The position numbers and the translations under genes are program-made. Shown piece by piece: positions 44,325 through 52,633 of a stretch of 64,000 nucleotides of DNA. Source of the DNA: Geojedonia sp051814705 (GTDB taxonomy: Bacteria > Bacteroidota > Bacteroidia > Flavobacteriales > Flavobacteriaceae); NCBI GenBank assembly GCA_051814705.1, contig JBPWQW010000002.1, forward strand, positions 248,001 to 312,000. Reading direction: 5' to 3'. Below the pieces are notes generated by a model. The model made no database searches and was not told the origin of the DNA. It worked only from the letters and a program-made list of their open reading frames with translations. Position 1 is the stretch's first letter, and every line of letters starts with the position of its first letter.

Positions 44325-44966
44325 ATGGCAACCTTTGAAAAAGGAATTCTAGGTGGCTTTTCTGGCAAAGTGGGCAACGTTGTTGGCGCACGCTGGAGAG
44401 GCCGAAACATCATGCGAAGTTTACCGCACCGCGGTAAGTACACCCCAACCGAGGAACAGCTCATCCAACGCGAAAAGTTTAAAGCGGTCATCGCCTTTTT
44501 AAACCCGATCAAAAGTGTGGAGAGCAAGTACTTTGGTAAAAAGCAGGGCGACAAAAGCCCCTACAATCTCGCCACGTCTTACCATCTTACGGAGGCCTTG
44601 ATCGACAGCCCAGAGGGGTATGTGATCGACTATCCCAAAGTGTTGATCGGCAAGGGCGATTTGCGTGGGCTTGAAAACCCAAGCCTTAGCGCCGCCGCCA
44701 ACCAGGTGTTGGTGCTGGGCTGGAACGACAACAGCGGACAGGGCAATGCCCATACTACCGACATCTTGGTGGTGGTGGCTTATGCCCCTGAGCTGGACTT
44801 GTTTCAGGTCTTCGATCCTGCTGGCACCCGTGAGGAAACGACGGTCAACTTGCCCTTAGCAGCCTTTATGGCCGGCTTTGAGGTACAGGTATGGGCCACT
44901 TTTGCCACGGACAAAGGCCAAGTAGCAGCTATCAGTAGCTACTTGGGTGCGGTAACGGTGCTGTAA
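44325..44966 (+). CDS. DUF6266 family protein
   Basis: A 213-aa protein starting MATFEKGILGGFSGKVGNVV, the hallmark start of DUF6266. It continues with RGRNIMRSLPHR and ends in a beta-rich segment (FEVQVWATFATDKGQVAAIS). Function is unknown. GC content is clearly above its surroundings, and the gene sits behind a phased decamer array and opposite an excisionase-like HTH gene, hinting at a mobile or transferred cassette. Confidence 0.85.
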   Translation: MATFEKGILGGFSGKVGNVVGARWRGRNIMRSLPHRGKYTPTEEQLIQREKFKAVIAFLNPIKSVESKYFGKKQGDKSPYNLATSYHLTEALIDSPEGYVIDYPKVLIGKGDLRGLENPSLSAAANQVLVLGWNDNSGQGNAHTTDILVVVAYAPELDLFQVFDPAGTREETTVNLPLAAFMAGFEVQVWATFATDKGQVAAISSYLGAVTVL

Positions 44967-44990
44967 GTCATCGCGCATGGTTGTAATGGT

Positions 44991-45028
44991 ATGCCGATCG
45001 GCGCCAAATTTTGGCGCGCGATCGGCAT
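44991..45028. terminator. Strong bidirectional hairpin between convergent genes
   Basis: ATGCCGATC-GCGCCAA pairs with TTGGCGC-GATCGGCAT around a 3-bp loop. It lies 25 bp after the DUF6266 stop and about 40 bp from the HTH gene stop. There is little T tail, so termination would rest on the stem. Confidence 0.65.
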
Positions 45029-45070
45029 TATTGCTATTAAATCTTCTTGAGGGTTTGCTTGGGCAGCAAC

Positions 45071-45349
45071 TCAATCGATACGATTGGTTTTTAAATTTTG
45101 TATAGACTTAAGAAGCAGGATTTTGTTGATCAAGCTTTTAGGGTATACAATCACGCGGCCCAATTTGTAGGCAGGCAATTCTTTTTTGATTCGCAAACGG
45201 TACACGCTGCTGCGGCTCATGTTGAGATGTTCCATCACCGCTTCGGTGGTGTACCACTCTTCATTGCTAGTCATTTGGGGATCGATGGCAAGGAGGTCGT
45301 TAACCGTGACCAAGGGTTGGGGTACTGAAGGACTTTTGGGTTTCTCCAA
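45071..45349 (-). CDS. Excisionase-like helix-turn-helix DNA-binding protein
   Basis: A 92-aa protein with an unstructured N-terminus and an HTH_17/excisionase-type domain, EEWYTTEAVMEHLNMSRSSV then YRLRIKKELPAYKLGRVIVY (residues about 35-75). Such proteins bind DNA as recombination directionality factors or small regulators. No integrase is visible nearby. It is convergent with the DUF6266 gene. Confidence 0.82.
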   Translation of the reverse strand: MEKPKSPSVPQPLVTVNDLLAIDPQMTSNEEWYTTEAVMEHLNMSRSSVYRLRIKKELPAYKLGRVIVYPKSLINKILLLKSIQNLKTNRID

Positions 45350-45532
45350 ATTATAGGGATTTAAAGTTTGATAGTACCTAATTTAATGAAAATCCAGTCA
45401 TAGTACAGTGCAGACAGTTAGTGAGTTATGAACAAAGTTTTGAGTGTGGATTGGGTTTTAATCCAAGTAACAAATCCCAAATCCCAATTTCCTCTCCCTT
45501 AGGGGGAGGGCAGGGAGGGGGCTTGGAGCGGG

Positions 45533-46693
45533 TTATTTAAATGCCCTTACATAGTTGGATAACTGAGTGATATTCTGTTTAAATTTAGTAGAAAAACCAT
45601 TTTCAGAATCATTAGATTTTCCGTTGAGCAATTCAGACAAAGCCGCCTCAAGTTTTTGAATAGACGACACCTTAGCATCTGGCAACTCCTTGGCACTCTC
45701 TAATAATTGAATGTTTCTGCTAAAATTTTGAAGAATGATTCGATTGTAATCCTCGTAGTAATCATTTAATTTACTAACCAATAGTTTGAGTTCTGGTAAA
45801 CTTTGAATGACCTTGTTGATTTCACTTTTAGAATTATATGCAGCATGGTTAAAAGTAGTTTTTCCAGAATTTGAAAACTCAAAAATGGTATTGACTTGAC
45901 TGGTTATGGGTTGATTTAAATCGATGTGGATTTCGGTTACATAATTCCTGATGTAATTATTGATATCGCGCTTTAGATTGGAGTGTTTGGAATCCAGATT
46001 GTACAAATCCTCATTAAAAATACCATTATACCGATCCAGTGTGGAATAATACAGGATATAGGGTTTTTGGTCTTCTTTAAATTTGTCTATAAAATCTTTG
46101 CCCAAAGGATCCTTTAAAGCCGTTTGAATACGACTGGGGACAAAGCTCGAGATAAAGGTTATGGCGCTACCAATCAAGTTGGTGGGGTTGATTAAGCTCG
46201 AAATACCGTTGACCAGCTTCGTGATGCCTTGGGTAAAGAGGGTTTTATCGTTACCCTTTAAGTCGTCTACCGAATCCAATCGTTTGGTTACACTTTTGAG
46301 TACAATATCACTGAATTTGAAGCCCAAAACTTCACTTTCAGGATTGTTTACCGATATGAGGATATTATAAGCCTCTGCTGTTCTTCGGTCTTTATATAAG
46401 GCATCGTAGGTTTTATTGACTTCATTAATGATATTGAGGGCATTAATAACATTATTGTAATTGTTATTATAATTAAGGGTTTCGTTTAGCGAGGTTTGTA
46501 TTTGCCAGTCTTTTAAATATTTAAGGTGGATTTTAATACTGTCCACAATGGGATCGGATTCGAGGATGTTATGGTCGTCAATCGCTAAAATTTCTTGAGT
46601 TCGACCTGTGTTAGAGGTCACCACTTTCGTGCTGTCTTGAGCCTGAATGGTGTTCAGCATCAGAAAAAAAAGAAAGATAAAGTTTAGTTTCAT
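45533..46693 (-). CDS. Exported protein of unknown function
   Basis: A 386-aa protein if started at the ATG at 46693, giving a clean signal peptide (MKLNFIFLFFLMLNTIQAQ); the frame is open seven codons further. The mature part is mostly helical, with a short hydrophobic stretch near residues 170-190 (ISSLINPTNLIGSAITFISSF, in parts). I do not recognise a family. It stands alone next to a dispersed repeat at about 45490-45525 (CCTCTCCC/GGGAGGG palindromes). Confidence 0.7.
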   Translation of the reverse strand: MKLNFIFLFFLMLNTIQAQDSTKVVTSNTGRTQEILAIDDHNILESDPIVDSIKIHLKYLKDWQIQTSLNETLNYNNNYNNVINALNIINEVNKTYDALYKDRRTAEAYNILISVNNPESEVLGFKFSDIVLKSVTKRLDSVDDLKGNDKTLFTQGITKLVNGISSLINPTNLIGSAITFISSFVPSRIQTALKDPLGKDFIDKFKEDQKPYILYYSTLDRYNGIFNEDLYNLDSKHSNLKRDINNYIRNYVTEIHIDLNQPITSQVNTIFEFSNSGKTTFNHAAYNSKSEINKVIQSLPELKLLVSKLNDYYEDYNRIILQNFSRNIQLLESAKELPDAKVSSIQKLEAALSELLNGKSNDSENGFSTKFKQNITQLSNYVRAFK

Positions 46694-46893
46694 AGGGATG
46701 TGATTTTGCATCATGTTAATTGCCCATAACGTTTATTAATTCAGAAAGTTGTGTGGCCCTGAAAATAATTTAACAAGGTCCACCTGAATAGGCGCTGGCA
46801 ATATTCAGAAGCATCTGATAACCAGCAATCCGCCTGAATAATGGAGTCGTATCGGTTTATTATACAGGTGGATAGTAGAAGGATTTCTCGTAT

Positions 46894-47649
46894 TTATTCA
46901 GTCTTAAATAAAGCAATGGTATAGTCCAGTAATGCTGAGTTTCCATAGTCTCCATGCCCCGGAACAACAAGCTTCACATTGGGATAGGCCTTTTTTACCT
47001 GTTGCACTGTACTGGACCAATCTGCAAGATTGGCATCACCTAAATACCCTTTACTGGCGTCTAATGTTTTGATTAAGCAACCGCCAAACAGGATATGTTC
47101 GCTTGGGAAATAACCGACAACATTGTCTTTTGTGTGCCCTTCTCCGAAAAACTTAACCAGACTAGTTTGAGTCCCCACCTTTAAAACTAAGGAGTCCTTA
47201 AAACTGTTTTTAGGCACAACAGCATGGTGTTCTTTAGCAAGTTCAATGGTTTTAAAATTAGCGTATGAAGGAATGTTTTGGTCGTGAAATGCTTGAAGTC
47301 CACCTAAGCAATCGCTGTGAAAATGCGTTGGAATGATGGCCTTGATCTTGAAGTGAAGCGTGTCTCTTAACCATTGGATTAAGGCCGCTGAACTTTCGTC
47401 GTTGGTTGGCGTGTCAAAAACAAGGGCTTCACCATGATCGCTTACAATGAGGCCGTTACTAGGTACGTTTCCAAAATCTTGAGTTTGTATAAATGAAGTA
47501 TGCTCAAAGGCATTCTTGGAAATTTGCGTGATGATTAAAAGGTCGGATTGGTAAACAACCTGAGCCTGGAATCCTTCATTTTTAGGGCCACAGTTTAAAA
47601 GGCTAGCAGCGCACAAAGCAAGGCACAGGGTTTTCATATTGGGTTTCAT
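46894..47649 (-). CDS. Subclass B1 metallo-beta-lactamase
   Basis: A 251-aa protein with a lipoprotein-like leader (LLNCG, Cys 20). All six zinc ligands of subclass B1 are present: His 109, His 111 and Asp 113 in THFHSD, His 172 in GEGHTKDN, Cys 191 in FGGCLIK (with the Lys equivalent to 224) and His 232 in VPGHGD. It should hydrolyse carbapenems and other beta-lactams if expressed. The frame also allows a start at MKTL, four residues later. No mobile element adjoins it, suggesting an intrinsic chromosomal gene. Confidence 0.92.
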   Translation of the reverse strand: MKPNMKTLCLALCAASLLNCGPKNEGFQAQVVYQSDLLIITQISKNAFEHTSFIQTQDFGNVPSNGLIVSDHGEALVFDTPTNDESSAALIQWLRDTLHFKIKAIIPTHFHSDCLGGLQAFHDQNIPSYANFKTIELAKEHHAVVPKNSFKDSLVLKVGTQTSLVKFFGEGHTKDNVVGYFPSEHILFGGCLIKTLDASKGYLGDANLADWSSTVQQVKKAYPNVKLVVPGHGDYGNSALLDYTIALFKTE

Positions 47650-47745
47650 GTTTTTTATATAATTTTTATGAGCCTGTCTAATGCCACTTGTCTTGACTCG
47701 ATCCGAGGGATAGAATTAGCCTAATTCAAGCAGGGGCGAAGCGCG

Positions 47746-48432
47746 CTACTCTTCTTTTAAAAACCGTTTAATATCTTTATTTGCACCGTACACGACCAAT
47801 AAATCGTCACTAAAAAGCAGATCATTAGGGTTTGCTACGCCTTGAACCTTATTAATTTTTCTGCTTTTACCAATAAGCGTTTTGATTTCTTTTTTTGAAA
47901 TGCTGGTCAGCACCAATAAGTTGAACTCTTCTCTTATATTGATGTCACGTATCATCTTACCGTCATATCTTTTGGGTAACTTAACTTCTACGATGCTGTA
48001 GTCGTCACTCAACTCAAAAGAATCTACCACTCCTTTAAAACTTAATTTTTTGGACCAGCGCTCAGCTGTTTCTTCCTCTGGACGCACGATTTCGTCTACC
48101 CCAATGGCTTGCAACACTTTCTCGTGTAAGATGTTTTCAGATCGACTTATCAGTCTTTTGACCTGCTGATTTTTAAAGAGTGCCGTCGCCAAAATATTGG
48201 CACCCTGGGTTTCGCCAATTGCAATGATTACCACATCGGTCTCTTTTAATGGAAGCCCAGACACAGTATATTCATCTGTGGCATCCATTTGTATGGTATG
48301 TGATATTTTTTCTTTGTAGGTATCTACCCGATCCATGTTGGTATCGATACCTATGACCTCATTTCCTTGTGCTGTTAATTTTACTGCTAGGGACGATCCG
48401 AAACTGCCCAAGCCTACAATGATGTATTTCAT
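47746..48432 (-). CDS. K+ uptake regulatory subunit (TrkA/KtrA, RCK domain)
   Basis: A 228-aa cytosolic protein. The RCK_N Rossmann fold has GLGSFGSSLAVKL near residues 7-19 and the acidic IDTNMD near 29. A RCK_C domain covers about 135-220 (FELSDDYSIVEVKLPKRYDG). It binds nucleotides and gates the TrkH/KtrB partner, whose gene ends 11 bp upstream on the same strand. Confidence 0.92.
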   Translation of the reverse strand: MKYIIVGLGSFGSSLAVKLTAQGNEVIGIDTNMDRVDTYKEKISHTIQMDATDEYTVSGLPLKETDVVIIAIGETQGANILATALFKNQQVKRLISRSENILHEKVLQAIGVDEIVRPEEETAERWSKKLSFKGVVDSFELSDDYSIVEVKLPKRYDGKMIRDINIREEFNLLVLTSISKKEIKTLIGKSRKINKVQGVANPNDLLFSDDLLVVYGANKDIKRFLKEE

Positions 48433-48443
48433 ATGATTCTCTT

Positions 48444-50207
48444 TTAATTTATGGTAATCTCCTCAACAGGATATCTGTATTTTTTTTGTTTGACTTTCTT
48501 AATGATAGCAATCATGACGGTTAACATACTCACCCGACCCACAAACATAATGACACTGAGTATGAGTTTGCTGTATGAACTCAAATCTGGGGTTATCCCG
48601 AAGCTTAAACCAACGGTACTGTAGGCTGAAAAGCATTCAAAGGCAATGTTGATCAGGCTAATTTGACTGTCAAAAAATGAAATGAACGTAATGCCCAAGC
48701 CGATGACCAACAGCGAGAGCGCAATGGCCGCAAAAGCACGACGCACCGAAATATCAGCGATTTCTCTGCGGTAAACTTCTATTCTTGATTTGCCCTTTGC
48801 CAGACTTAAAAAGTTAAGGATGGCAATGGCAAAGGTGTTTGTTTTAATACCACCCCCTGTGGAAGCTGGAGATGCTCCAATCCACATTAACAGAAAAATG
48901 AGCAGGATGGTAGAAAAGTTAAGCGCCCCCATATCGACGGTGTTAAAACCAGCCGTACGCGGAGTTGTGGCACCAAAAAGTGCGGTCACAACCTTGCCAA
49001 AACTGCTGTGATCTGCAAGGCTATTGTTGTATTCATTGAGATAGAACAGGATGGATCCTGCACCTATTAAAATAGCTGTGGTGATCAATGATATTCGGCT
49101 GGTGATGGTTAAAACCCAAGGTTTGTACGATTGCTCTTGACCCGAGATGTACAAGATTTTATTCTTTATAAAGTATTTTAGATATTTTAAAACATTGACA
49201 ACAATAGGGAAACCAAGTCCTCCCAGAACAAATGAAAACATAATGATCAGTTGTAACGGATAATTATATCGGAACCCATGTTCTAAAAGGTTATTTGGCA
49301 AGGTCGAAAACCCAGCGTTACAAAATGCTGAAATGGCATGGAAAACGGAGAAAAACACACGCTCCATAAAGGATTGGTAGATTATTTTGTCGAGCGTAAA
49401 ATAAATCAGGATGGCTGAAAAAAGCTCAATTGAAAGGGTAATCAGAATCACACGTTTAAGAGTTGAAAACACTTCTCCAATTTTATTGGAACCGCTTATA
49501 TCACTTAAGGTCAATTGGTTCTCATAGGTTGTTCCACCTTTAAAGAAATAACTGAAATAGCTCGCAAAGGTTAGTATACCCAGACCACCAGCTTGGATTA
49601 ATATAAGAATGATGGTTTGACCAAAGGTTGTGAAGTAGCTTCCCGTATCAACTACAATTAACCCCGTGACACACACGGCGCTGGTGGCCGTAAAGAGCGC
49701 GTCAACAAATGACAGTCCATGGTAGGTGGCGTTGGGTACCATCAACAATAAAGAACCTACGAATATAATGCCTAAAAAACTTAAAATAAATAGCTGTGCA
49801 GGGTTTAAAACGGTGCGTTTGTACGAGATGTTTTGCTCAGAAAACTCTCTTATAAAGGTCAATATAATGGCAAACATAACCCAGCTGTCAACCTCTAGAG
49901 AGCCTATGTGTTCAAGGCCAAAAAAATAAGCAATCAAAATGGTAAGGGTCAATAAGATGGAAAGACCATCAAAAATCATAACACTGCGCTCAAAGGATTT
50001 GGATTGTATGAGATATCGTATAACCGTTGTAGATGCACCAACACTAAGCACCAAAGCATAGTAAGCGTTTAAAAAACTCTGGTATGGACTGGATTGGTCA
50101 AAACCAATATCCACAATAGCGAGCAGGACTCCTAAAATAATGATGATGAATGCTAAATGAAAAAAATAAGATATGAGTACGTTATAACTCTTTAAATTGC
50201 CGGACAT
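48444..50207 (-). CDS. TrkH/KtrB-type potassium uptake channel subunit
   Basis: A 587-aa membrane protein of the Trk/Ktr/HKT family. The selectivity-filter loops have the patterns TATSAVCVTGL, HAISAFCNAGFST, GASPASTGGGIKT and FECFSAYSTVGLS. Extra N-terminal helices (about residues 1-130) make it longer than KtrB alone. It forms a K+ uptake system with the RCK protein encoded just downstream. Confidence 0.93.
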   Translation of the reverse strand: MSGNLKSYNVLISYFFHLAFIIIILGVLLAIVDIGFDQSSPYQSFLNAYYALVLSVGASTTVIRYLIQSKSFERSVMIFDGLSILLTLTILIAYFFGLEHIGSLEVDSWVMFAIILTFIREFSEQNISYKRTVLNPAQLFILSFLGIIFVGSLLLMVPNATYHGLSFVDALFTATSAVCVTGLIVVDTGSYFTTFGQTIILILIQAGGLGILTFASYFSYFFKGGTTYENQLTLSDISGSNKIGEVFSTLKRVILITLSIELFSAILIYFTLDKIIYQSFMERVFFSVFHAISAFCNAGFSTLPNNLLEHGFRYNYPLQLIIMFSFVLGGLGFPIVVNVLKYLKYFIKNKILYISGQEQSYKPWVLTITSRISLITTAILIGAGSILFYLNEYNNSLADHSSFGKVVTALFGATTPRTAGFNTVDMGALNFSTILLIFLLMWIGASPASTGGGIKTNTFAIAILNFLSLAKGKSRIEVYRREIADISVRRAFAAIALSLLVIGLGITFISFFDSQISLINIAFECFSAYSTVGLSFGITPDLSSYSKLILSVIMFVGRVSMLTVMIAIIKKVKQKKYRYPVEEITIN

Positions 50208-50568
50208 ACTATGTTGCTAAATCCTAGCAAAGTAAAGAAATCTTTCATTCAAACATATCAATTCAGCCCTAAGTTTCATTGAATGGCGTCGTACAAACGC
50301 ATAAGCATCCATGTTAGGCGGTAAAAGCAGGTTATCTGGATGCTGAAACCTCTAACTGGTGGCATGACAAAATGCTAAATCCAAATTCCAAATTCCAAAT
50401 CACAAATTCCAAATCACAAATTCCAAATCGTGAATCGTAATTCGTGATTCGTAATTCGTAAATCCCAAATCGTAAATCCCAAATCGTAAATCCTTTTTTT
50501 GCTTAGGCCATTTTAAAACATGAAATTAAAATGTACCTTTAGCCAGTAAATTTTAATACCAGTACATC
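50208..50568. other. 360-bp intergenic region with AAATCC-type tandem repeats
   Basis: 50372-50493 holds degenerate units such as CAAATTCCAAAT, GTAATTCGTGATTC and AAATCCCAAATCGT, the same type as 29893-30012. A plausible TACCTTTA promoter box at about 50534 precedes the small gene. Confidence 0.6.
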
Positions 50569-50673
50569 ATGGCAAAATCACACGACGCAAAAAAGAATGT
50601 AAAAAAAGCCCCCGTGCTTACCGCTAAAGAAAAAAAGGAAGCCAAACGCAATAAAAAGTCGAATAGGAGTTGA
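50569..50673 (+). CDS. 34-aa lysine-rich small protein
   Basis: The ATG at 50569 opens MAKSHDAKKNVKKAPVLTAK then EKKEAKRNKKSNRS and a TGA at 50671. The very basic composition, the MAKSHDAKK start that I recall from short flavobacterial proteins, and a promoter-like box 30 bp upstream support a real gene. A nucleic-acid-binding role is a guess from charge alone. Confidence 0.65.
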   Translation: MAKSHDAKKNVKKAPVLTAKEKKEAKRNKKSNRS

Positions 50674-51038
50674 TGTAGTGACGGATGTCCGATGTCAGAA
50701 GTTAGAAGACCGACGACTGAACACTGACGACTGAAGACTGAAGACTGAAGACTTGAAGACGGATGTCAGAAGACCGATGACGGATGTCCGATGTCAGAAG
50801 TTAGAAGACCGATGACGGATGACGGATGACCGATGACTGAACACTGAAGACTGAAGACTGTAGACTTGAAGACGGATGTCAGAAGACCGATGACGGGTGA
50901 CCGATGACGGATGACGGAGAAGGATGTCAGAAGACCGATGACGGATGTCCGATGACTGAACACTGAAGACTGAAGACTGAAGACTGCATACTGAAGACTG
51001 TAGACTGTAGACTGAACACTGAACACTAAACAAAAAAA
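50674..51038. repeat. Low-complexity GACTGAA/GACGGAT repeat tract
   Basis: The tract from about 50680 to 51030 is made of 6-8-base units (GACTGAA, GACTGTA, GACGGAT, CAGAAGACCGAT) in varying order, including larger duplicated blocks of about 130 bp. It ends 11 bp before the NYN gene. It matches the reverse complement of 43860-44008. Confidence 0.75.
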
Positions 51039-51803
51039 ATGGATATTAAACTAGCAGTATTAATTGATGGCGATAACATCCCATCGGCATATGTAAAAGA
51101 AATGATGGAAGAGATTGCCAAGTACGGTAACCCTACTATCAAACGAATCTATGGCGATTGGACCAAGCCGCATTTATCGAAATGGAAAACCCTCCTACTC
51201 GAAAATGCCATCACGCCTATTCAGCAATACGGCTATACCCAAGGCAAAAACTCTACGGATTCGGCCATGATTATCGACGCTATGGATATTCTCTATTCCG
51301 AAAAGGTCAATGGCTTTTGTATTGTGTCTAGTGACAGCGATTTCACCCGTTTGGCAACCCGTTTGCGGGAGGCCGGTATGCAGGTTTATGGTATAGGTGA
51401 AAAAAAAACGCCAAGTCCTTTTATTGTGGCCTGTGATAAGTTTATCTATATAGAAATCTTAAAACAGCAGACTGAAGAACACGAATCGGAATCCAGTGAG
51501 GCAGCATCTCCTTCAAAAAGCAATGTGGACAAGATTACCCAAAAAGAAATCCGCTTTATCTCGGCCACCATACAGGATGTCGCCGACGATGATGGATGGG
51601 CTTTTTTGGGCGATGTTGGGAGTCTGCTACAAAAGAAACAGCCTAATTTTGATTCGCGTAACTATGGCTTTCAAAAGTTAACCCCTTTGATTAAATCCAT
51701 CAAAAACTTCGAAGTCGAAACCCGCGAAGGGGGTAGTGGGCGTTTTAAGCTTATTTATGTTCGCATCAAGGAAAACAAAAGCAAAGGCAAAGGTAAAAGG
51801 TAA
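51039..51803 (+). CDS. NYN-domain (PIN-like) protein with LOTUS/OST-HTH domain
   Basis: A 254-aa protein. The N-terminal NYN/LabA-like domain has acidic catalytic-type residues in AVLIDGDNIPS near residues 6-16, NSTDSAMIIDAMD near 68 and VSSDSDFTRLATRL near 90. A linker follows, then a C-terminal OST-HTH domain (about 165-245, with GWAFLGDVGSLL and FDSRNYGFQKLTPLI) that binds RNA. It is likely an RNase or RNA-binding regulator in the cytosol. Confidence 0.88.
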   Translation: MDIKLAVLIDGDNIPSAYVKEMMEEIAKYGNPTIKRIYGDWTKPHLSKWKTLLLENAITPIQQYGYTQGKNSTDSAMIIDAMDILYSEKVNGFCIVSSDSDFTRLATRLREAGMQVYGIGEKKTPSPFIVACDKFIYIEILKQQTEEHESESSEAASPSKSNVDKITQKEIRFISATIQDVADDDGWAFLGDVGSLLQKKQPNFDSRNYGFQKLTPLIKSIKNFEVETREGGSGRFKLIYVRIKENKSKGKGKR

Positions 51804-51813
51804 AATTACCAAC

Positions 51814-51992
51814 TCGTCTTCAGCTTCAATACAACCGCCTCGTCTTCAGCTTCAATACTGAAGCTGAAGCCACTCCTCCTTCAAAGGAGGAGGATTTTAG
51901 ATGGGAAAACAAATTAAAAATACCTTCCCTGCGATGGGAATCGGGAGGGAAGGTGGATTTGGGCGTGGGTAGACACCCAAAGACGGAAGGGT
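51814..51992. repeat. 179-bp direct repeat, left of DUF559 gene
   Basis: Contains three palindromic segments: CAGCTTCA/TGAAGCTG, CTCCTCCTT/AAGGAGGAG and ACCTTCCC/GGGAAGGT. The right copy at 52391-52569 has the same length and only a handful of differences by eye. Confidence 0.85.
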
Positions 51993-52017
51993 TAATAGCA
52001 TACATAAATTCTTCAGT

Positions 52018-52380
52018 ATGAAAAAAAACATCCATAATCGCAAATATCTTATGGAAAGAAGAAAAGCCTTGCGAAATAATTCAACATCTGCGGAAGCCGC
52101 CTTGTGGAAGCACCTTCGAAGAAGTCAATTGGATGGACGAAAATTCAGAAGACAGCATAGCATTGAAAATTATATAGTCGATTTTTATTGTGCTTCAGAA
52201 CAATTGATAGTTGAGTTGGATGGTTCGGTGCATTTTAATTTTGTGCAACAAAATAAAGATCGTGAGCGAACTAAACGATTGGAAACCCTTGGGTTTAGGG
52301 TGGTGCGGTTTGAAAACAAGGAGGTTTTTGAAAACCTAACTAGTGTGTTGGGTGAAATTGTTTTAAATTTTAGAAAGTGA
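52018..52380 (+). CDS. DUF559 (VSR-like PD-(D/E)XK) nuclease-domain protein
   Basis: A 120-aa protein with the DUF559 pattern: LRNNSTSAEAALWKHLR near residues 18-34, FRRQHSIENYIVDFYC near 42-57 with the catalytic-type Asp, and LIVELDGSVH near 63-72. FRVVRFENKEVFENL is near the end. The family has a very-short-patch-repair endonuclease fold. The gene is bracketed by two 179-bp direct repeats, with 25 bp before and 10 bp after it. Confidence 0.9.
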   Translation: MKKNIHNRKYLMERRKALRNNSTSAEAALWKHLRRSQLDGRKFRRQHSIENYIVDFYCASEQLIVELDGSVHFNFVQQNKDRERTKRLETLGFRVVRFENKEVFENLTSVLGEIVLNFRK

Positions 52381-52390
52381 TACTACCACC

Positions 52391-52569
52391 TCGTCTTCAG
52401 CTTCAATACAACCACCTCGCCTTCAGCTTCAATACTGAAGCTGAAGCCACTCCTCCTTCAAAGGAGGAGGGTTTTAGATAGGAAAACATATTAAAAATAC
52501 CTTCCCTGCGATGGGAATCGGGAGGGAAGGTGGATTTAGGCGTGGGTAGACGCCTAAAGACGGAAGGGT
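52391..52569. repeat. 179-bp direct repeat, right of DUF559 gene
   Basis: Same orientation and length as 51814-51992, including the three palindromic segments. It starts 10 bp after the DUF559 stop codon. Confidence 0.85.
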
Positions 52570-52633
52570 CAAAAGTTTTAGTTAAATTATGATCAGATTA
52601 GTATCTTTAGCCTTCATTTAATTCTAAAAATTT

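Noticed and set aside
45071..45349. Part of an integrated prophage or ICE
   Set aside because: No integrase, phage structural or conjugation gene is nearby; only the HTH type hints at mobility.
50766..51033. Two minus-strand frames of about 80 codons
   Set aside because: Both lie in the GACTGAA low-complexity tract and have repeat-derived Ser/Val/Gln composition.
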